A stretch of 64,000 bases of DNA from an uncultured Oscillospiraceae bacterium (GTDB lineage: Bacteria > Bacillota > Clostridia > Oscillospirales > Oscillospiraceae). The stretch spans positions 62,001 through 126,000 of the forward strand of contig CAKUEH010000003.1 in NCBI GenBank assembly GCA_934646185.1. The letters are read 5' to 3'. The translations under genes were made by a program, and so were the position numbers. The notes under the pieces were generated by a model that did not search any database, was not told the DNA's origin, and saw only the letters and a program-made list of their open reading frames with translations. This document shows positions 53,680 to 61,811 of this stretch, in pieces (positions within the stretch are counted from its first letter, which is position 1; each line of letters opens with the position of its first letter).

Positions 53680-54996
53680 GTGAAAACCAGACTTCGCAGC
53701 CTGCTTTGGGTTTTCATGGCGCTGACCCTTCTTCTGGCCGGGACGACGCTTGTCCACGCATACGATATCTCCTTCTCCGACGTGCCGGAGAGCAGCTGGT
53801 TCTATGAGGACGTGATGACGCTGTCCGAATCCGGCGTCGTCAGCGGCTATCCAGACGGTACATATCGCCCCACGAAAAAGGTCACGACCGGCGAGTCGCT
53901 CAAAATGATCCTGCTGGCCGCGGGCTATCCGGAGCCGGAGCGCGCCGAGTCCCACTGGGCCAGAGGCTATCTGAATTTCGCCATCGATCAGGGCTTTCTC
54001 GTGCGCTATCAGGATATCTCCGATCTGGACGTCAACATGACGCGCGGTCTGCTCGCGAAGCTCGCCGCAAACGCGCTCGGGCTGACCGATCCCGGCACCT
54101 ACGGCACGTTTACCGACACCGACAGCGTCTATGTCGAGGCGCTCTATGCCGCCGGGATCGTCGGCGGCTATCCGGACGGGACGTACCGCCCGGACGCATC
54201 CGTCTCCCGCGCGGAGATCGCGGCGATCGTCAGCCGCATCTACCAGAGCCGCGAGCCCGTGTTCCCCACGGACCCGGATCAGGACCCGGCTGAGATCACG
54301 CTCCGCACCACGGAGCAGATGGTCGCGTTCATCAAGCAGAAGGAAGGCTTTCAGGAAAAGGCGTACTGGGATTACGCCCAGTATTCCATCGGCTACGGCA
54401 GCGCCTGCAGCAAGGATGAATATCCGAACGGCATCACCGAGGCGCAGGCAGACGTTCTGCTGCGCGAGATGCTGCAGGGCTTTGAGGAAAAGCTGGACAA
54501 ATTCCTGACAGAAAACAATATCTCCCTGAGCGACAACCAGTATGACGCGCTCGTCAGCCTGACCTACAACATCGGCTCCGGCTGGATGAAGGACAGCGCG
54601 CTGTCCACCATGCTCAAGACCGGGCTCTATTCAACCAACGAGCTGGCCTCCGCCATGGGCATCTGGTGCCATGTGAAGCAGTCGGGCGGCGACTATGTGA
54701 TCCACGACGGCCTTGTCAACCGCCGCATCGCGGAGCTGCGCGTGTTCCTCTACGCCGATTACTCCGGCTCGTCCGACGGTTTCTGCTGGGTCCGCTTCAC
54801 GCAGACCGAAAAGGGCGACCGCGAGCGCGATATCGCGTTCTACGAGACCGGCAGCGTCTACGATCCCCCCTTCGACGCCACGTCCGACACCGAGGTCTTC
54901 CTCGGCTGGTACACAGAGTCCGGCGAACTGCTGACCGATCTGACGGCCACAGAGAACCGCACCGTCTACGCGCAGTGGGAAAGCGATTTTTATTGA
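53680..54996 (+). CDS. Secreted SLH-domain lysozyme (GH24-like) with C-terminal Listeria-Bacteroides-type repeat
   Basis: About 438 residues. A signal peptide (LLWVFMALTLLLAGTTLVHA) is followed by S-layer-homology repeats (FSDVPESSWFYEDVMTLSES, VSGYPDGTYRPTKKVTTGES, and YVEALYAAGIVGGYPDGTYR) over residues 28-195, which bind pyruvylated cell-wall polymer. Residues about 208-340 are a phage-type lysozyme: FIKQKEGFQEKAYWDYAQYS (Glu of KEGF as acid, Asp nearby) and YNIGSGW. The end (FLGWYTESGELL, TVYAQW) resembles the Listeria-Bacteroides repeat. GTG 53680 follows AAAGGAG. It looks like a wall-tethered autolysin. Confidence 0.87.
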   Translation: MKTRLRSLLWVFMALTLLLAGTTLVHAYDISFSDVPESSWFYEDVMTLSESGVVSGYPDGTYRPTKKVTTGESLKMILLAAGYPEPERAESHWARGYLNFAIDQGFLVRYQDISDLDVNMTRGLLAKLAANALGLTDPGTYGTFTDTDSVYVEALYAAGIVGGYPDGTYRPDASVSRAEIAAIVSRIYQSREPVFPTDPDQDPAEITLRTTEQMVAFIKQKEGFQEKAYWDYAQYSIGYGSACSKDEYPNGITEAQADVLLREMLQGFEEKLDKFLTENNISLSDNQYDALVSLTYNIGSGWMKDSALSTMLKTGLYSTNELASAMGIWCHVKQSGGDYVIHDGLVNRRIAELRVFLYADYSGSSDGFCWVRFTQTEKGDRERDIAFYETGSVYDPPFDATSDTEVFLGWYTESGELLTDLTATENRTVYAQWESDFY

Positions 54997-55076
54997 GCCC
55001 GGAGCTTGAAAGTCCGGATTATTGGACATAACGCATGATATACTGAGCGCAGATCAACCGAAAGGAGCGCTGCGCC

Positions 55077-55190
55077 ATGGAAATTACGATGCGTTATGTC
55101 AGAGGTCATGTAGAGGTCTATACCGCGGCGGGCCAGTTCCTGTTTTCCGCCGACACTGAAGCGGAGGCCGCGGCCATGCTGGAGGAATAA
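55077..55190 (+). CDS. 37-residue small protein of unknown function
   Basis: ATG 55077-55079 follows AAAGGAGCGCTGCGCC and the frame runs to TAA at 55190: MEITMRYVRGHVEVY, then TAAGQFLFSADTEAEAAAML. It reads like a short beta-beta-alpha peptide. The ArsC-like gene starts one base after its stop, so the two are co-translated. I do not recognise a named family; the good ribosome site and tight spacing support it as real. Confidence 0.6.
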   Translation: MEITMRYVRGHVEVYTAAGQFLFSADTEAEAAAMLEE

Positions 55191-55191
55191 G

Positions 55192-55533
55192 ATGAACATC
55201 CAGATCTTTGGAAAGAAAAAATGCTTTGACACGAAGAAGGCCGAGCGCTGGTTCAAGGAGCGCCGGATCAAATTTCAGCAGATCGATCTTGTCCGCTTCG
55301 GCATGTCCGGCGGCGAGTTTGACAGCGTCCTGCGCGCTGTCGGCGGCGTGGACGCGCTGATCGACTGGTCGGTCAAAAGTCCGGAGATCGATCTTCTGCG
55401 CTATACGGACGACAGGCGCGCCAAGGAGGACAAGCTGTTCGACCATCCGGAGCTCATGAAGACCCCCATCGTCCGAAACGGCAGACAGGCCACAACCGGT
55501 TATCATCCGGAGATCTGGGAGACCTGGGAATAA
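55192..55533 (+). CDS. ArsC/Spx-family thioredoxin-fold protein
   Basis: A 113-residue protein. IQIFGKKKCFDTKKAERWFK is the ArsC-family N-terminal loop with the single active-site-type Cys (Cys10) and following helix; FQQIDLVRFGMSGGEF and the C-terminal KTPIVRNGRQATTGYHPEIW (cis-Pro region with Arg) complete the fold. With one Cys and no Spx CxxC pair it is more like YffB/ArsC-related reductases than Spx. Substrate unknown. It lies directly behind the 37-residue gene and before a terminator. Confidence 0.87.
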   Translation: MNIQIFGKKKCFDTKKAERWFKERRIKFQQIDLVRFGMSGGEFDSVLRAVGGVDALIDWSVKSPEIDLLRYTDDRRAKEDKLFDHPELMKTPIVRNGRQATTGYHPEIWETWE

Positions 55534-55540
55534 AACCAGC

Positions 55541-55570
55541 GGCGGAGCGCGATGCGCTCCGCCGGTTTTT
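55541..55570 (+). terminator. Rho-independent terminator after the ArsC-like gene
   Basis: GGCGGAGCGC (55541-55550) and GCGCTCCGCC (55554-55563) with a GAT loop, followed by GGTTTTT. Confidence 0.88.
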
Positions 55571-55612
55571 ATGCCGCCCCCCGATTTGTTTGCAGGGACG
55601 GGATCACAGCAA

Positions 55613-55645
55613 GGCAGCCGGTTTCCTATCGGGAAACCGGCTGCC
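55613..55645 (-). terminator. Terminator-like hairpin after the third ABC operon
   Basis: A 14-bp perfect stem, GGCAGCCGGTTTCC (55613-55626) with its complement (55632-55645), 30 bases beyond the binding-protein stop on the minus strand. The following U-run is weak (TTGCTG). Confidence 0.6.
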
Positions 55646-55674
55646 GGATCTTATGCGGGGTGCGGGCTGACGGC

Positions 55675-57279
55675 TCAGCCTGCGAGGTAGGCGTTCATCT
55701 GCTCGTTGGCGGCGTCAACGAAGGTGTTGATACCGGCGGCTTCGAGCTTGGAGAGGAATTCGGGCAGAACGTCGTCGGGGTTGACCGCGCCGCTCATGAG
55801 GTTGAAGGCGTACTCGGCCCAGACGTTGGCCAGTGCGGCTGCCTCGGTCTCGCAGACGGAGGAGTCGAAGATGAAGCCGCCGTACGGGAGGGTCTCCGCC
55901 GCGTCATAGTACGCGGAGAAGCGCTGCCAGAAATCGGCGCCCTGATCGCTGGTCGGCGGGAGGATACGCACGTTGCCGACGCCGTTCGTCCACGGAGTGT
56001 AGGTCGCGCGGGCATCGTCGATGAAGGTGATGGTGCCGTCGGAATTCTTGTTGTAGGTGAAGCCTTCCGCTCCGTAGTTGACGTAGGTCATGACGACGGG
56101 GTCGGTGTTCAGGAGGTTCAGGAACTGCAGGGCCTTATCCGGGTTCTTGGACGTGGCGGAGATCGCCATCATCGCGCCCTGGCCGGAGGTGCAGTCCATG
56201 TAAGCGGCGGTCGCCGGGACCATGCGCACGTCAATGCCGCGGGCCTTGGAGAAGTCCAGCTCACAGCCGAAAGCGTAGGACTGGGTGCAGAACAGATAGT
56301 CGCCGGTGGACTGGCAGGCGGTGCGGTAGTCGTTCGCGGTGGCGACGGACTGGCAGCTCGGGGAGATGAAGCCCTTCTGCGCATAGTAGTAGGTGCGGTC
56401 GGCGAATTTCTTGAATTCGTCGGTGGCGAATTTGTTGACGATGGTGCTGCCGATGTCCTTGGACGGATGCTCGGCGTCATAGTAGTAGGACAGGACGTTG
56501 CCGCCGTTGAGGTCGCCGGTCACGATGGAGGTATGGGTCACGAGACGCTCGAGGACAGCGGGCTCGATGAGCAGCGGATAGAAATCGCCGCCCTTGGCAT
56601 CCTTGGCCTTCTGGAGCATTTCTTCGTATTCGTCGGAGTAGTAGTCCAGGCCGGAGGCGCAGACTGCGTCGACGTCGTAGCCGAGCTCCGCCAGCAGCGT
56701 GCCGTTGACGTCCCAGCAGTTCTGGGTGGCGGTGTCCTTCAGGCCGGGAACGGCGTAGATGCCCATGCCGTCAAGGCCGTTGGTGCGGGCGCATTCCCAG
56801 ATGCCCTCGGGGATGGTGGCGAGCAGCTCGGGCGCGTCAGTCGCGAGCATGTCGTCGAGCTTGACCCAGTAGCCGTCGCGGGCGTACTTGTTGTACTCGT
56901 CGGCAGACCAGTTGCAGGTGAAGTAGATGTCGACGTCGTCGCCGCCGGCCAGAGCCGTGACGGTGCTGGTGTCGAAATCGCCCCAGGTGCCCCAGATCGG
57001 ATCGAGCGTGACGCCGATCTTCTCATTGAGGTACGGATTCAGCTCGGCCATGACCTTTTCGGAAGCCTCCGGGGTCACGTTGCTGCCATGGAACCAGATC
57101 TTGATGGTGGCGGGTTCCGCCGCGTCGGAAGTATCGGCGGGCGTCTGCTCGGTCGTTTCGGTGTTGGTGGTGTCAGCGGGGGCCGGATCGTCAGTCTTCG
57201 CCGGGGCTTCCTTCGTCGCGCAGGCGGCGAGGCCAAGCACCATGACGAGAGCCAGAAGAAGCGCAAGGACTTTTTTCAT
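55675..57279 (-). CDS. Sugar ABC transporter substrate-binding lipoprotein (third system)
   Basis: A 534-residue lipoprotein with lipobox LGLAAC and an acidic Thr/Pro linker (residues 22-55). The mature part shows ATIKIWFHGSNVTPEASEKV, then DVDIYFTCNWSADEYNKYAR (substrate-lobe), and a C-terminal portion NPDKALQFLNLLNTDPVVMT, all of the LipO/YtcQ-like class that binds oligosaccharides. The long antisense reading frame over it is an artefact of codon bias. It is third in the order permease, permease, binding protein, like the second system, but is not closely similar to that protein. Confidence 0.9.
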   Translation of the reverse strand: MKKVLALLLALVMVLGLAACATKEAPAKTDDPAPADTTNTETTEQTPADTSDAAEPATIKIWFHGSNVTPEASEKVMAELNPYLNEKIGVTLDPIWGTWGDFDTSTVTALAGGDDVDIYFTCNWSADEYNKYARDGYWVKLDDMLATDAPELLATIPEGIWECARTNGLDGMGIYAVPGLKDTATQNCWDVNGTLLAELGYDVDAVCASGLDYYSDEYEEMLQKAKDAKGGDFYPLLIEPAVLERLVTHTSIVTGDLNGGNVLSYYYDAEHPSKDIGSTIVNKFATDEFKKFADRTYYYAQKGFISPSCQSVATANDYRTACQSTGDYLFCTQSYAFGCELDFSKARGIDVRMVPATAAYMDCTSGQGAMMAISATSKNPDKALQFLNLLNTDPVVMTYVNYGAEGFTYNKNSDGTITFIDDARATYTPWTNGVGNVRILPPTSDQGADFWQRFSAYYDAAETLPYGGFIFDSSVCETEAAALANVWAEYAFNLMSGAVNPDDVLPEFLSKLEAAGINTFVDAANEQMNAYLAG

Positions 57280-57342
57280 TTGATGATTCCTCCATTTAAA
57301 ATTTTTCAGTTCACTCTATACCAAAACAGCATTTCTGCTGAT

Positions 57343-58257
57343 TCAGCCTTTGACGGAGCCGATCGTCAGACCGGCGACAATGTAGCGCTGGAAGAAGGGA
57401 TACGCGCAGGCGATGGGGACGACGATCATCACGACGAGCGCCATGCGCAGCGTCTGATTCGGGGCCCGCTGGGCCTCCATGATGGCGGCGGTGCCCATCT
57501 GCCCGATCATGCGGTTGAGATATTCGACATTGTTCTGCAGCTCCATGAGAAGCGCCTGCAGAGGCTGCAGCACCTTGTTCTGCCGGATGTACAGAAGCGA
57601 CTGGAACCAGTCGTTCCAATAGGCCAGTGCGTTTAACAGCGCGATGGTCGCAATGCCGGGCTTGGCGATGGGCAGGACGATGCGGAAGAGCGTCGAGTAT
57701 TCGCCGCTGCCGTCGATGGTGGCTGCTTCAATGAGCTCCAGCGGGACGGAGCTTTTGAAGAAGGTGCGCATGACGATGATATTGAAGGGACTGACCAGCA
57801 GCGGGACGATAAGCGCGGCGTAATTCTCGCTCAGACCGAGCACCTGCTTCGAGATGATATACGTCGGGACAAGACCGCCGCCGAAGAGCATGACGAAGAA
57901 GCTGAAGAAATTGAAGAAATTTCGGTATTTGAAATCCGGACGGTAGAGCGCGTAGGAATACAGGACGCAGATGAGCGTGCTTAAAACCGTGCCGATGCCG
58001 GTGATGAGGACGCTGTTGAAGAACGAGCGCCAGATCTGCGGCAGCTTTTCAAATGCGTAGGCGTAGGTGTCCGTGCTCCAGGCCATGGGCCAGAAGGAAT
58101 AGCCGATGGTGCGGATGGATTCCTCCGAGGAGAAGGAGATGATGACGACAAAGATGAACGGGATGATGCAGCACAGGCTGAACACGGCGAGGACGATGTT
58201 CATAAGGGCCTCTGTGCCCGTGCTGACGGAATTGAGGCGGTGATTTTTCTGTTTCAT
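57343..58257 (-). CDS. Sugar ABC transporter permease (LplC/YtcP type, third system)
   Basis: A 304-residue membrane protein. LNIVLAVFSLCCIIPFIFVV-like first helix, EAA loop LELIEAATIDGSGEYSTLFR near residues 175-195 and the C-terminal AYPFFQRYIVAGLTIGSVKG are typical. The start follows CTAAGGAGG, 14 bases after the upstream permease stop. Intact. Confidence 0.92.
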   Translation of the reverse strand: MKQKNHRLNSVSTGTEALMNIVLAVFSLCCIIPFIFVVIISFSSEESIRTIGYSFWPMAWSTDTYAYAFEKLPQIWRSFFNSVLITGIGTVLSTLICVLYSYALYRPDFKYRNFFNFFSFFVMLFGGGLVPTYIISKQVLGLSENYAALIVPLLVSPFNIIVMRTFFKSSVPLELIEAATIDGSGEYSTLFRIVLPIAKPGIATIALLNALAYWNDWFQSLLYIRQNKVLQPLQALLMELQNNVEYLNRMIGQMGTAAIMEAQRAPNQTLRMALVVMIVVPIACAYPFFQRYIVAGLTIGSVKG

Positions 58258-58271
58258 CGGGCTGCACCTCC

Positions 58272-59249
58272 TTAGAACAGGGTACTGTCGGAGTCGATCT
58301 TTTTCACGACGGCGTTCGCGCCGATGATGCAGATAAATCCGACGATGTTTTGCAGCAGGCCCGCCGCCGTGCTCTGGCCGATGTTGCCGGTATTCATGAG
58401 AACGCGGTAGATATACGTGTCAACGACCTGCGTAACGGAGAACAGCGCGCCGTTCTGCATCGGGACATTCCAGAACAGGCCAAAGTCGGCGTTGAAGATC
58501 TTGCCGACGTTCAGGATGAACAGGATCGCGATCATCGTGCGCAGGTTCGGGAGCGTCACATGCAGGATCTGCTTCCATTTGCTCGCGCCGTCGATGGCGG
58601 CGGCCTCATACTGCGTCTGGTCGATGCCGGTGATGGCCGCGAGATACAGAACGGTGGAATAGCCGACGTTCTTCCAGAGATTCGCGAACACAATGATATA
58701 TGGCCACGGGCCGGGCGTTGTGTACCAGGAGACGGCAGTCTGGCCTGCCGCGCGCTGTGCCATGGGGATGAGACCGTACTGCGCGTCGATAAAGGCGTTC
58801 AGGAAATAGCTGACGACGACCCAGGACAGGAAATACGGGAAGAACATCAGCGTTTGATACGTCTTGGCGACGAATTTCCGGGAAAGCTCGCTCATCATGA
58901 TGGCGAACGCGACGGGAATGATGACGCCCAGAATGATAAACACGATGTTGTAGGCCAGCGTATTGCGGATCATGATCCACGAATCGCCGGTGGTGAACAG
59001 GAATTTGAAATTGTCGAGGCCGACCCATTTGCTGTGGATCAGATTATTGAGGAAGGTCGGATCCTTGGGGTAGATCTTGTAGTTCTTGAACGCGAGGATG
59101 ATGCCGCCCATCGGCAGATACCGCAGCAGCAGCAGCCAGATCGCGCCGGGGGCCACCATGGTCAGAAGCATCAGCGTCTTTTTCGCCCTGCTGAACCGTC
59201 CGCCGGCGCGCAGATCGGGCACACGCCTGGGATTCCGGGTTTGCTGCAT
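58272..59249 (-). CDS. Sugar ABC transporter permease (LplB/YteP type, third system)
   Basis: A 325-residue membrane protein. The first helix LMLLTMVAPGAIWLLLLRYL, the strand GGIILAFKNYKIYPKDP, the EAA loop QYEAAAIDGASKWKQILHVT (about residues 205-225) and the C-terminus GANAVVKKIDSDSTLF are LplB-like. The start follows ACAGGAGGAAC. It heads the operon; the next upstream landmarks on the same strand are a 24-bp hairpin, a 19-codon ORF and a strong promoter, which may form its leader. Confidence 0.92.
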   Translation of the reverse strand: MQQTRNPRRVPDLRAGGRFSRAKKTLMLLTMVAPGAIWLLLLRYLPMGGIILAFKNYKIYPKDPTFLNNLIHSKWVGLDNFKFLFTTGDSWIMIRNTLAYNIVFIILGVIIPVAFAIMMSELSRKFVAKTYQTLMFFPYFLSWVVVSYFLNAFIDAQYGLIPMAQRAAGQTAVSWYTTPGPWPYIIVFANLWKNVGYSTVLYLAAITGIDQTQYEAAAIDGASKWKQILHVTLPNLRTMIAILFILNVGKIFNADFGLFWNVPMQNGALFSVTQVVDTYIYRVLMNTGNIGQSTAAGLLQNIVGFICIIGANAVVKKIDSDSTLF

Positions 59250-59425
59250 GAGAGTTCCTCCTGTCTTGCTGATATGGAAAGCTGCACAAACCGGACGCAG
59301 CTCCTTCGTATTTTCTTATTCTATTCTACCAGTCGATTCGCATTTGGTCATTTACTGCGCTTGCCCTTTTTTGCATCTGCTTGTCAACTTCCGGCAAGGA
59401 GGCCTGCCGGCAATGTGTTCCGTAC

Positions 59426-59477
59426 ATACAAACTCCAGGCCGCCGGTCCATTCGGACCGGCGGCCTGGAGTTTGTAT
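59426..59477 (-). promoter_or_regulatory. Perfect 24-bp hairpin in the leader of the third ABC operon
   Basis: Bases 59426-59449 and 59454-59477 are exact inverted complements around a four-base loop (ATTC on plus). The stem includes CCAGGCCGCCGGTCC. Neither side is followed by a U-run, so it is not a standard terminator. It lies 19 bases after the stop of the 19-codon ORF and about 175 bases before the permease start. A smaller CCGGCA/TGCCGG hairpin follows at 59391-59410. Confidence 0.8.
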
Positions 59478-59496
59478 ATGGAGGATGGTTGGCTTG

Positions 59497-59556
59497 TTAT
59501 TCGCCGCCGAGATTTTCCGTTACGAACAGATCGATCAGGCGGGTCTTTGTTTGCAT
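59497..59556 (-). CDS. 19-residue leader or signal peptide ORF
   Basis: ATG (59556-59554) preceded by AAAAAGGAGATTCCCT, a very good ribosome site, and about 45 bases after the predicted transcription start. The product is MQTKTRLIDLFVTENLGGE followed by TAA. No family is recognised; it has no signal peptide, Cys or codon run that would mark a classic amino-acid attenuator. Promoter, site and downstream hairpin suggest a real translated leader or a small free-standing peptide gene. Confidence 0.5.
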   Translation of the reverse strand: MQTKTRLIDLFVTENLGGE

Positions 59557-59607
59557 AGGGAATCTCCTTTTTGTTTCAATGGCGGTTAAAGTCCTCTAAC
59601 CGGTCGC

Positions 59608-59636
59608 ATCATAGCACAGAACCACGTCCTTGTCAA
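59608..59636 (-). promoter_or_regulatory. Strong sigma-A promoter upstream of the 19-codon ORF
   Basis: Perfect TTGACA (59636-59631), a 17-base spacer and TATGAT (59613-59608) on the minus strand. It would drive the small ORF and, if the hairpin is passed, the third ABC operon. Confidence 0.85.
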
Positions 59637-59751
59637 GCCCCGATTCGCAGACAGCATTCTGGACGGAGCCCCCTTCCCCTTGTATCCAGGCAGAGCCTTT
59701 GCAGGTGCTTGCGGATTCGCCATAAATTTTCAAAAAATGCTGCCCTCCGCC

Positions 59752-59779
59752 GGGCGGACAGAGTCGTCCGCCCCTACAA
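59752..59779. repeat. Short GGGCGGAC...GTCCGCCCCTACA inverted repeat
   Basis: GGGCGGAC (59752-59759) and GTCCGCCC (59766-59773) followed by CTACAA. It shares the CCCCTACA end with the palindromes at 35977, 36387 and 44277 and resembles 31335-31359. The surrounding 59640-59830 holds nothing else that I recognise. Confidence 0.6.
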
Positions 59780-59831
59780 AATGCGGAATCCCCGCGTAAG
59801 CCCTGCCGTGTTGAGACCTTAAGCATAACAT

Positions 59832-59862
59832 CCCCCCTGCCGTGCGCTGCACAGCAGGGGGG
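59832..59862. terminator. Terminator-like hairpin after the aminotransferase gene
   Basis: CCCCCCTGC (59832-59840) pairs with GCAGGGGGG (59854-59862), and an inner GTGC/GCAC pair extends the stem. It lies 22 bases past the aminotransferase stop on the minus strand; the U-run is weak on that side. Confidence 0.6.
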
Positions 59863-59883
59863 CGTTTGTATATTACAGGCAGA

Positions 59884-61380
59884 TCAGGCCATCAGGCCCT
59901 TGTTGGTCTTTTTGACGTGCTTGAAGACCTCTTCAAAGCGGTTCAGCGCCTCGTCGATGATCTCCGGCGTGTCGGCCATGGAGGTATACAGGCGGCTGCC
60001 GGCCAGCGTGACGATGCCGTTTGCCATATAGGCCGCGCCCATGCGCTCCATCGAATCCTTGCGGACGTACATCATGTCCTTGTGCTTGAGCAGGCCCACC
60101 GCGGATTTCGCGAACGACATGGACGAGAAGTCGAAGCTCATCGCGCCCGTACACTCCAGATGCACAATAGAGCCCTGATTGTATGCCACGAACGGCAGAC
60201 CGTACTGCTCGAGAAGCCGCTTGAGCCCGTCGCACAGGCGGTCGCCCATTTTACCCGCGATCTCGCAGGCGTTCGTGCGCTCGATCTCGCGGATGGCCGT
60301 GTATCCGGCGAGGCAGGACAGCGGATTGGCCGCCAGCGTGCCGCCGACATAGGCGCGGTGCTTGCCCGTGGCAAGACCGGCCGCCATCAGCTGCGCGTAT
60401 TCCTTCTTGCCGCCGACGCCGCCCGCCGAGGGATAGCCGCCCGCGACGATCTTGCCGAAGACCGTCAGATCCGGCACGACGCCGAAATAGCCCTGCGCGC
60501 CCGAAAGCGCCACGCGGAAGCCCGTGACGACCTCGTCGAAGATCATCAGCGCGCCGTATTTATCGCACAGCGCCCGCACGCCCGCGTTATAGTCATGCGC
60601 AACGGGCCGCGTGCCGCTCTCGGGGCCGACCGGCTCGACGATGACGCCCGCCGTGCCGCCGAGCAGCACGTTGCGCTTGAGCATATCCTCAAGCATGGTC
60701 AGGTCGTTCGGCCGCACCTCGTCCGTCGCCTCATAGCAGCCGCCGGGGATGCCGTGCGATTCCAGAAGCGCCCGGCTGCCGGGGATCTTCAGGCCGTAGA
60801 CCATCTGGTCGGACCAGCCGTGGTACGCGCCGCCGACCTTGATGATGCGCTTTTTGCCCGTGGCGATGCGCGCGATGCGCAGCGCCGCCATGACGGATTC
60901 CGTGCCGCTGCCGAGCATGCGGAACATCTCGACGTTCGGCATGTGCCGGTTGATCTCTTTCGCGATCATCAGCTCGGACTCATGCAGCAGACCCGTCACC
61001 GGGCCGCATTCGTTCAGCATCTCGATGACCTTTCCCCGGATCACGGGATAGTTGCTGCCGAGGATCGTCGGGCCGCCGGCCTGCAGGAAATCGATGTACT
61101 GGTTGCCGTCCTTGTCGTAGAGATACGCGCCGTCGGCCCGCGCCATGCACATGGGGAACGGCTTGTTGAAGGCCAGATTGTGCTGGACGCCGCCGGGGAT
61201 ATACTCCCTGGACTCTTCGTACACGGCTTTAGACGCTTTGCACTTCTCGTCAAAATATTTCAGGATCACGTTGTTGTAATACTCGTCCGTGACCTCCCAG
61301 ATGGGCTGGCTGGTGAGCGCCTTGAGTCTCGCATTGATCTCGTTGGGATCGTCCCAGCGGCTGATGCCGCAGTTGTTCAT
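59884..61380 (-). CDS. Class-III (HemL-like) PLP aminotransferase
   Basis: A 498-residue enzyme of the glutamate-1-semialdehyde aminomutase/acetylornithine transaminase fold. YLYDKDGNQYIDFLQAGGPT, MFRMLGSGTESVMAALRIAR (PLP phosphate), VGGAYHGWSDQMVYG, IFDEVVTGFRVALSGAQGYF (Asp stacking the PLP ring) and VFGKIVAGGYPSAG (Schiff-base Lys near residue 310) are present. It is longer than true HemL, with an N-terminal extension of about 60 residues, and no haem genes are nearby, so it more likely acts on a sugar-derived or other aldehyde/ketone. It overlaps the GtrA gene by four bases. Confidence 0.85.
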   Translation of the reverse strand: MNNCGISRWDDPNEINARLKALTSQPIWEVTDEYYNNVILKYFDEKCKASKAVYEESREYIPGGVQHNLAFNKPFPMCMARADGAYLYDKDGNQYIDFLQAGGPTILGSNYPVIRGKVIEMLNECGPVTGLLHESELMIAKEINRHMPNVEMFRMLGSGTESVMAALRIARIATGKKRIIKVGGAYHGWSDQMVYGLKIPGSRALLESHGIPGGCYEATDEVRPNDLTMLEDMLKRNVLLGGTAGVIVEPVGPESGTRPVAHDYNAGVRALCDKYGALMIFDEVVTGFRVALSGAQGYFGVVPDLTVFGKIVAGGYPSAGGVGGKKEYAQLMAAGLATGKHRAYVGGTLAANPLSCLAGYTAIREIERTNACEIAGKMGDRLCDGLKRLLEQYGLPFVAYNQGSIVHLECTGAMSFDFSSMSFAKSAVGLLKHKDMMYVRKDSMERMGAAYMANGIVTLAGSRLYTSMADTPEIIDEALNRFEEVFKHVKKTNKGLMA

Positions 61381-61811
61381 TTCTGCTCCTCCTTTTTCGC
61401 AAGGTCATTGGTGTCCATACTGCCGCGGAACACGGCGAACGTGTCGAACAGATATTCCGTGACAAAATTCAAAAGCATATTCATGATGGTGACCAGATAT
61501 TCGTTCCAGCCGCAGGTTTCGACCAGCCAGTTGCCGAGAAGCGTCGACAGCGGCGTGAATACGGCGTAATAGCACAGGACCAGCGCCATGGCCTTCGGCA
61601 CATTGTTGGCGCTTTTGAACGTGAATTTCCGGTTGAGCGTGAAATTCCACACCACCGACGTCACCAGCGCGATCAGATAGCACGGCCAGTAGCTCCATTT
61701 GCACAGCTCGTTGAGCAGCGTGAATAGCCCGAGCTGGATGATGCCCGCCGAGGCGGAAAACAGCACGAATTTAACGACCCGCCAGATCTCCTTCTTCTTT
61801 TCTCCGGTCAT
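61377..61811 (-). CDS. GtrA-family membrane protein
   Basis: A 144-residue protein with four predicted helices: VKFVLFSASAGIIQLGLFTL, WSYWPCYLIALVTSVVWNFT (with the family-typical NRKFTF immediately after), AMALVLCYYAVFTPLSTLLG and VTIMNMLLNFVTEYLFDTFA. GtrA proteins are thought to help move lipid-linked sugars across the membrane. Its position between an aldolase and an aminotransferase, with four-base overlaps on both sides, is unusual for a flippase and suggests another transport role. The short cytoplasmic tail is charged. Confidence 0.87.
   Translation of the reverse strand: MTGEKKKEIWRVVKFVLFSASAGIIQLGLFTLLNELCKWSYWPCYLIALVTSVVWNFTLNRKFTFKSANNVPKAMALVLCYYAVFTPLSTLLGNWLVETCGWNEYLVTIMNMLLNFVTEYLFDTFAVFRGSMDTNDLAKKEEQK

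Noticed and set aside
50557..53955. A 1132-codon open frame on the minus strand opposite priA
   Set aside because: It mirrors priA codon by codon, is Arg/His/Gln-rich without domains, and arises because GC-rich codon bias leaves the antisense frame free of stops. priA itself has all helicase motifs.
55552..57636. A 694-codon plus-strand frame opposite the third binding protein
   Set aside because: Val/Gly/Asp-rich antisense shadow of the lipoprotein gene; no motif and it crosses two genes.
59426..59477. The 24-bp hairpin as an ordinary Rho-independent terminator
   Set aside because: No run of U follows it on either strand, and no gene other than the 19-codon ORF ends beside it.
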